A stretch of DNA of 64,000 nucleotides from Bacillota bacterium. GTDB lineage: Bacteria; Bacillota; Clostridia; Lachnospirales; Lachnospiraceae. Of the stretch, positions 63,588-64,000 are shown one piece after another (within the stretch, counting starts at the first letter, position 1; each line of letters opens with the position of its first letter). Location: assembly GCA_023435895.1 (NCBI GenBank), contig JAEZLH010000035.1, positions 1 to 64,000 on the forward strand. The letters run 5' to 3'. The notes under the pieces are model-generated. The model had not been told where the DNA came from and did no database searches. It saw only the letters and a list, made by a program, of their open reading frames with translations. A program made the position numbers and the translations under genes.

Positions 63588-63682
63588 GACGGAAGACAAA
63601 TTTTACTCTAGCAATGCGATGCGATTTGTGGTAAATTATATAGGATGTTTAGAAGATGATTTATCGTGGAGGCAATAGCAAA

Positions 63683-64000
63683 ATGAAAGCATATGAAAGA
63701 GTATTGTTAAAATTAAGCGGTGAAGCTTTAGCCGGTGATAAAAAAACCGGATTTTGTGAAACTACCTGTATTGGGGTAGCAGAACAGGTAAAGCAACTGG
63801 TGGAGGAAGGAATTCAGGTCAGCATTGTTATTGGCGGCGGTAATTTCTGGAGAGGCAGAACCAGTGAAACAATCGATCGAACGAAAGCGGATCAGATTGG
63901 AATGCTTGCTACCGTGATGAATTGTATCTATGTTTCTGAAATCTTTCGCCACGTAGGAATGCAGACTGAAGTATTTACACCATTTTCATGCGGAAGTATG
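63683..64000 (+). CDS. pyrH: Uridylate kinase PyrH (partial, runs off the window)
   Basis: First 106 codons of UMP kinase, which makes UDP from UMP in pyrimidine synthesis. The beginning MKAYERVLLKLSGEALAGDKK and the VIGGGNFWRGR loop are diagnostic. TGGAGG lies 9 bases before the ATG. The gene continues past position 64000, so the C-terminal part is not visible. Normally tsf-pyrH-frr are neighbours; here a deacetylase gene separates them. Confidence 0.95.
   Translation, partial: MKAYERVLLKLSGEALAGDKKTGFCETTCIGVAEQVKQLVEEGIQVSIVIGGGNFWRGRTSETIDRTKADQIGMLATVMNCIYVSEIFRHVGMQTEVFTPFSCGSM

Noticed and set aside
1..64000. Search for tRNA, rRNA and CRISPR arrays
   Set aside because: No cloverleaf, rRNA-like segment or regularly spaced identical repeats were seen; all repeats found are tandem and adjacent.

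Overview
The window is low-GC DNA from a motile, endospore-forming Firmicute, most likely a Lachnospiraceae member (Clostridium cluster XIVa). The evidence is spoVD, spoIIGA-sigE-sigG, ymxH/ylmC and codY together with a Gram-positive fla/che operon (FliY, FlbD, CheC/CheD, sigma-D). I infer the taxon from gene content and order and have not confirmed it by a search. Nearly all genes are on the + strand; only a sugar kinase, nrdR and a ymxH/ylmC gene are on the - strand.

Region 1 (1-9.9 kb) is the cell-wall and division (dcw) cluster: a hairpin array that looks like the end of an IS200/IS605-type element, then spoVD-like PBP, mraY, murD, ftsW/spoVE, an 80-bp tandem duplication, murA, divIB/ftsQ and ftsZ with a strong terminator. 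murG is not in its common place between ftsW and murA. Region 2 (10-12.8 kb) is the sporulation sigma cassette spoIIGA-sigE-sigG. Its promoter resembles the classical spoIIG promoter: a long -35/-10 spacing with a Spo0A-box-like sequence inside. Region 3 (12.9-20.3 kb) is accessory: an AgrC/AgrA-type two-component pair without a visible peptide or AgrB, a YbhN-type membrane protein, a - strand ROK fructokinase, a zinc-ribbon protein, a lipoprotein, and - strand nrdR and ymxH/ylmC. Region 4 (20.3-26.3 kb) is yifB/comM, dprA, topA and codY.

Region 5 (26.6-59.8 kb) is one long flagellar/chemotaxis operon: flgB, flgC, fliE-J, a MotE-like gene, fliK, flgD, a flagellar-operon protein, flgE, flbD, fliL, fliM, fliY, cheY, fliO-R, flhB, flhA, flhF, flhG, a PilZ gene, cheB, cheA, cheW, cheC, cheD, a small membrane protein, sigD, a FapA/DUF342 gene and three poorly characterised genes. 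It encodes the rod and hook, MS- and C-ring, export apparatus, a chemotaxis core and the sigma factor for late flagellar genes. motA/motB, often located between flbD and fliL, are absent there, and there is no cheR. Region 6 (59.8-64 kb) holds a structured intergenic region, rpsB, tsf, a polysaccharide deacetylase and the first 106 codons of pyrH, which runs off the end.

Most of the window is well-understood core machinery. The least explained parts are the 59.82-60.27 kb intergenic structure (a 12-bp long-range stem enclosing several hairpins), the 80-bp repeat before murA, the isolated long hairpins at 15.36 kb and 25.41 kb, and the uncharacterised gene group 56.6-59.8 kb at the end of the fla/che operon. 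No tRNA, rRNA or CRISPR array was recognised.
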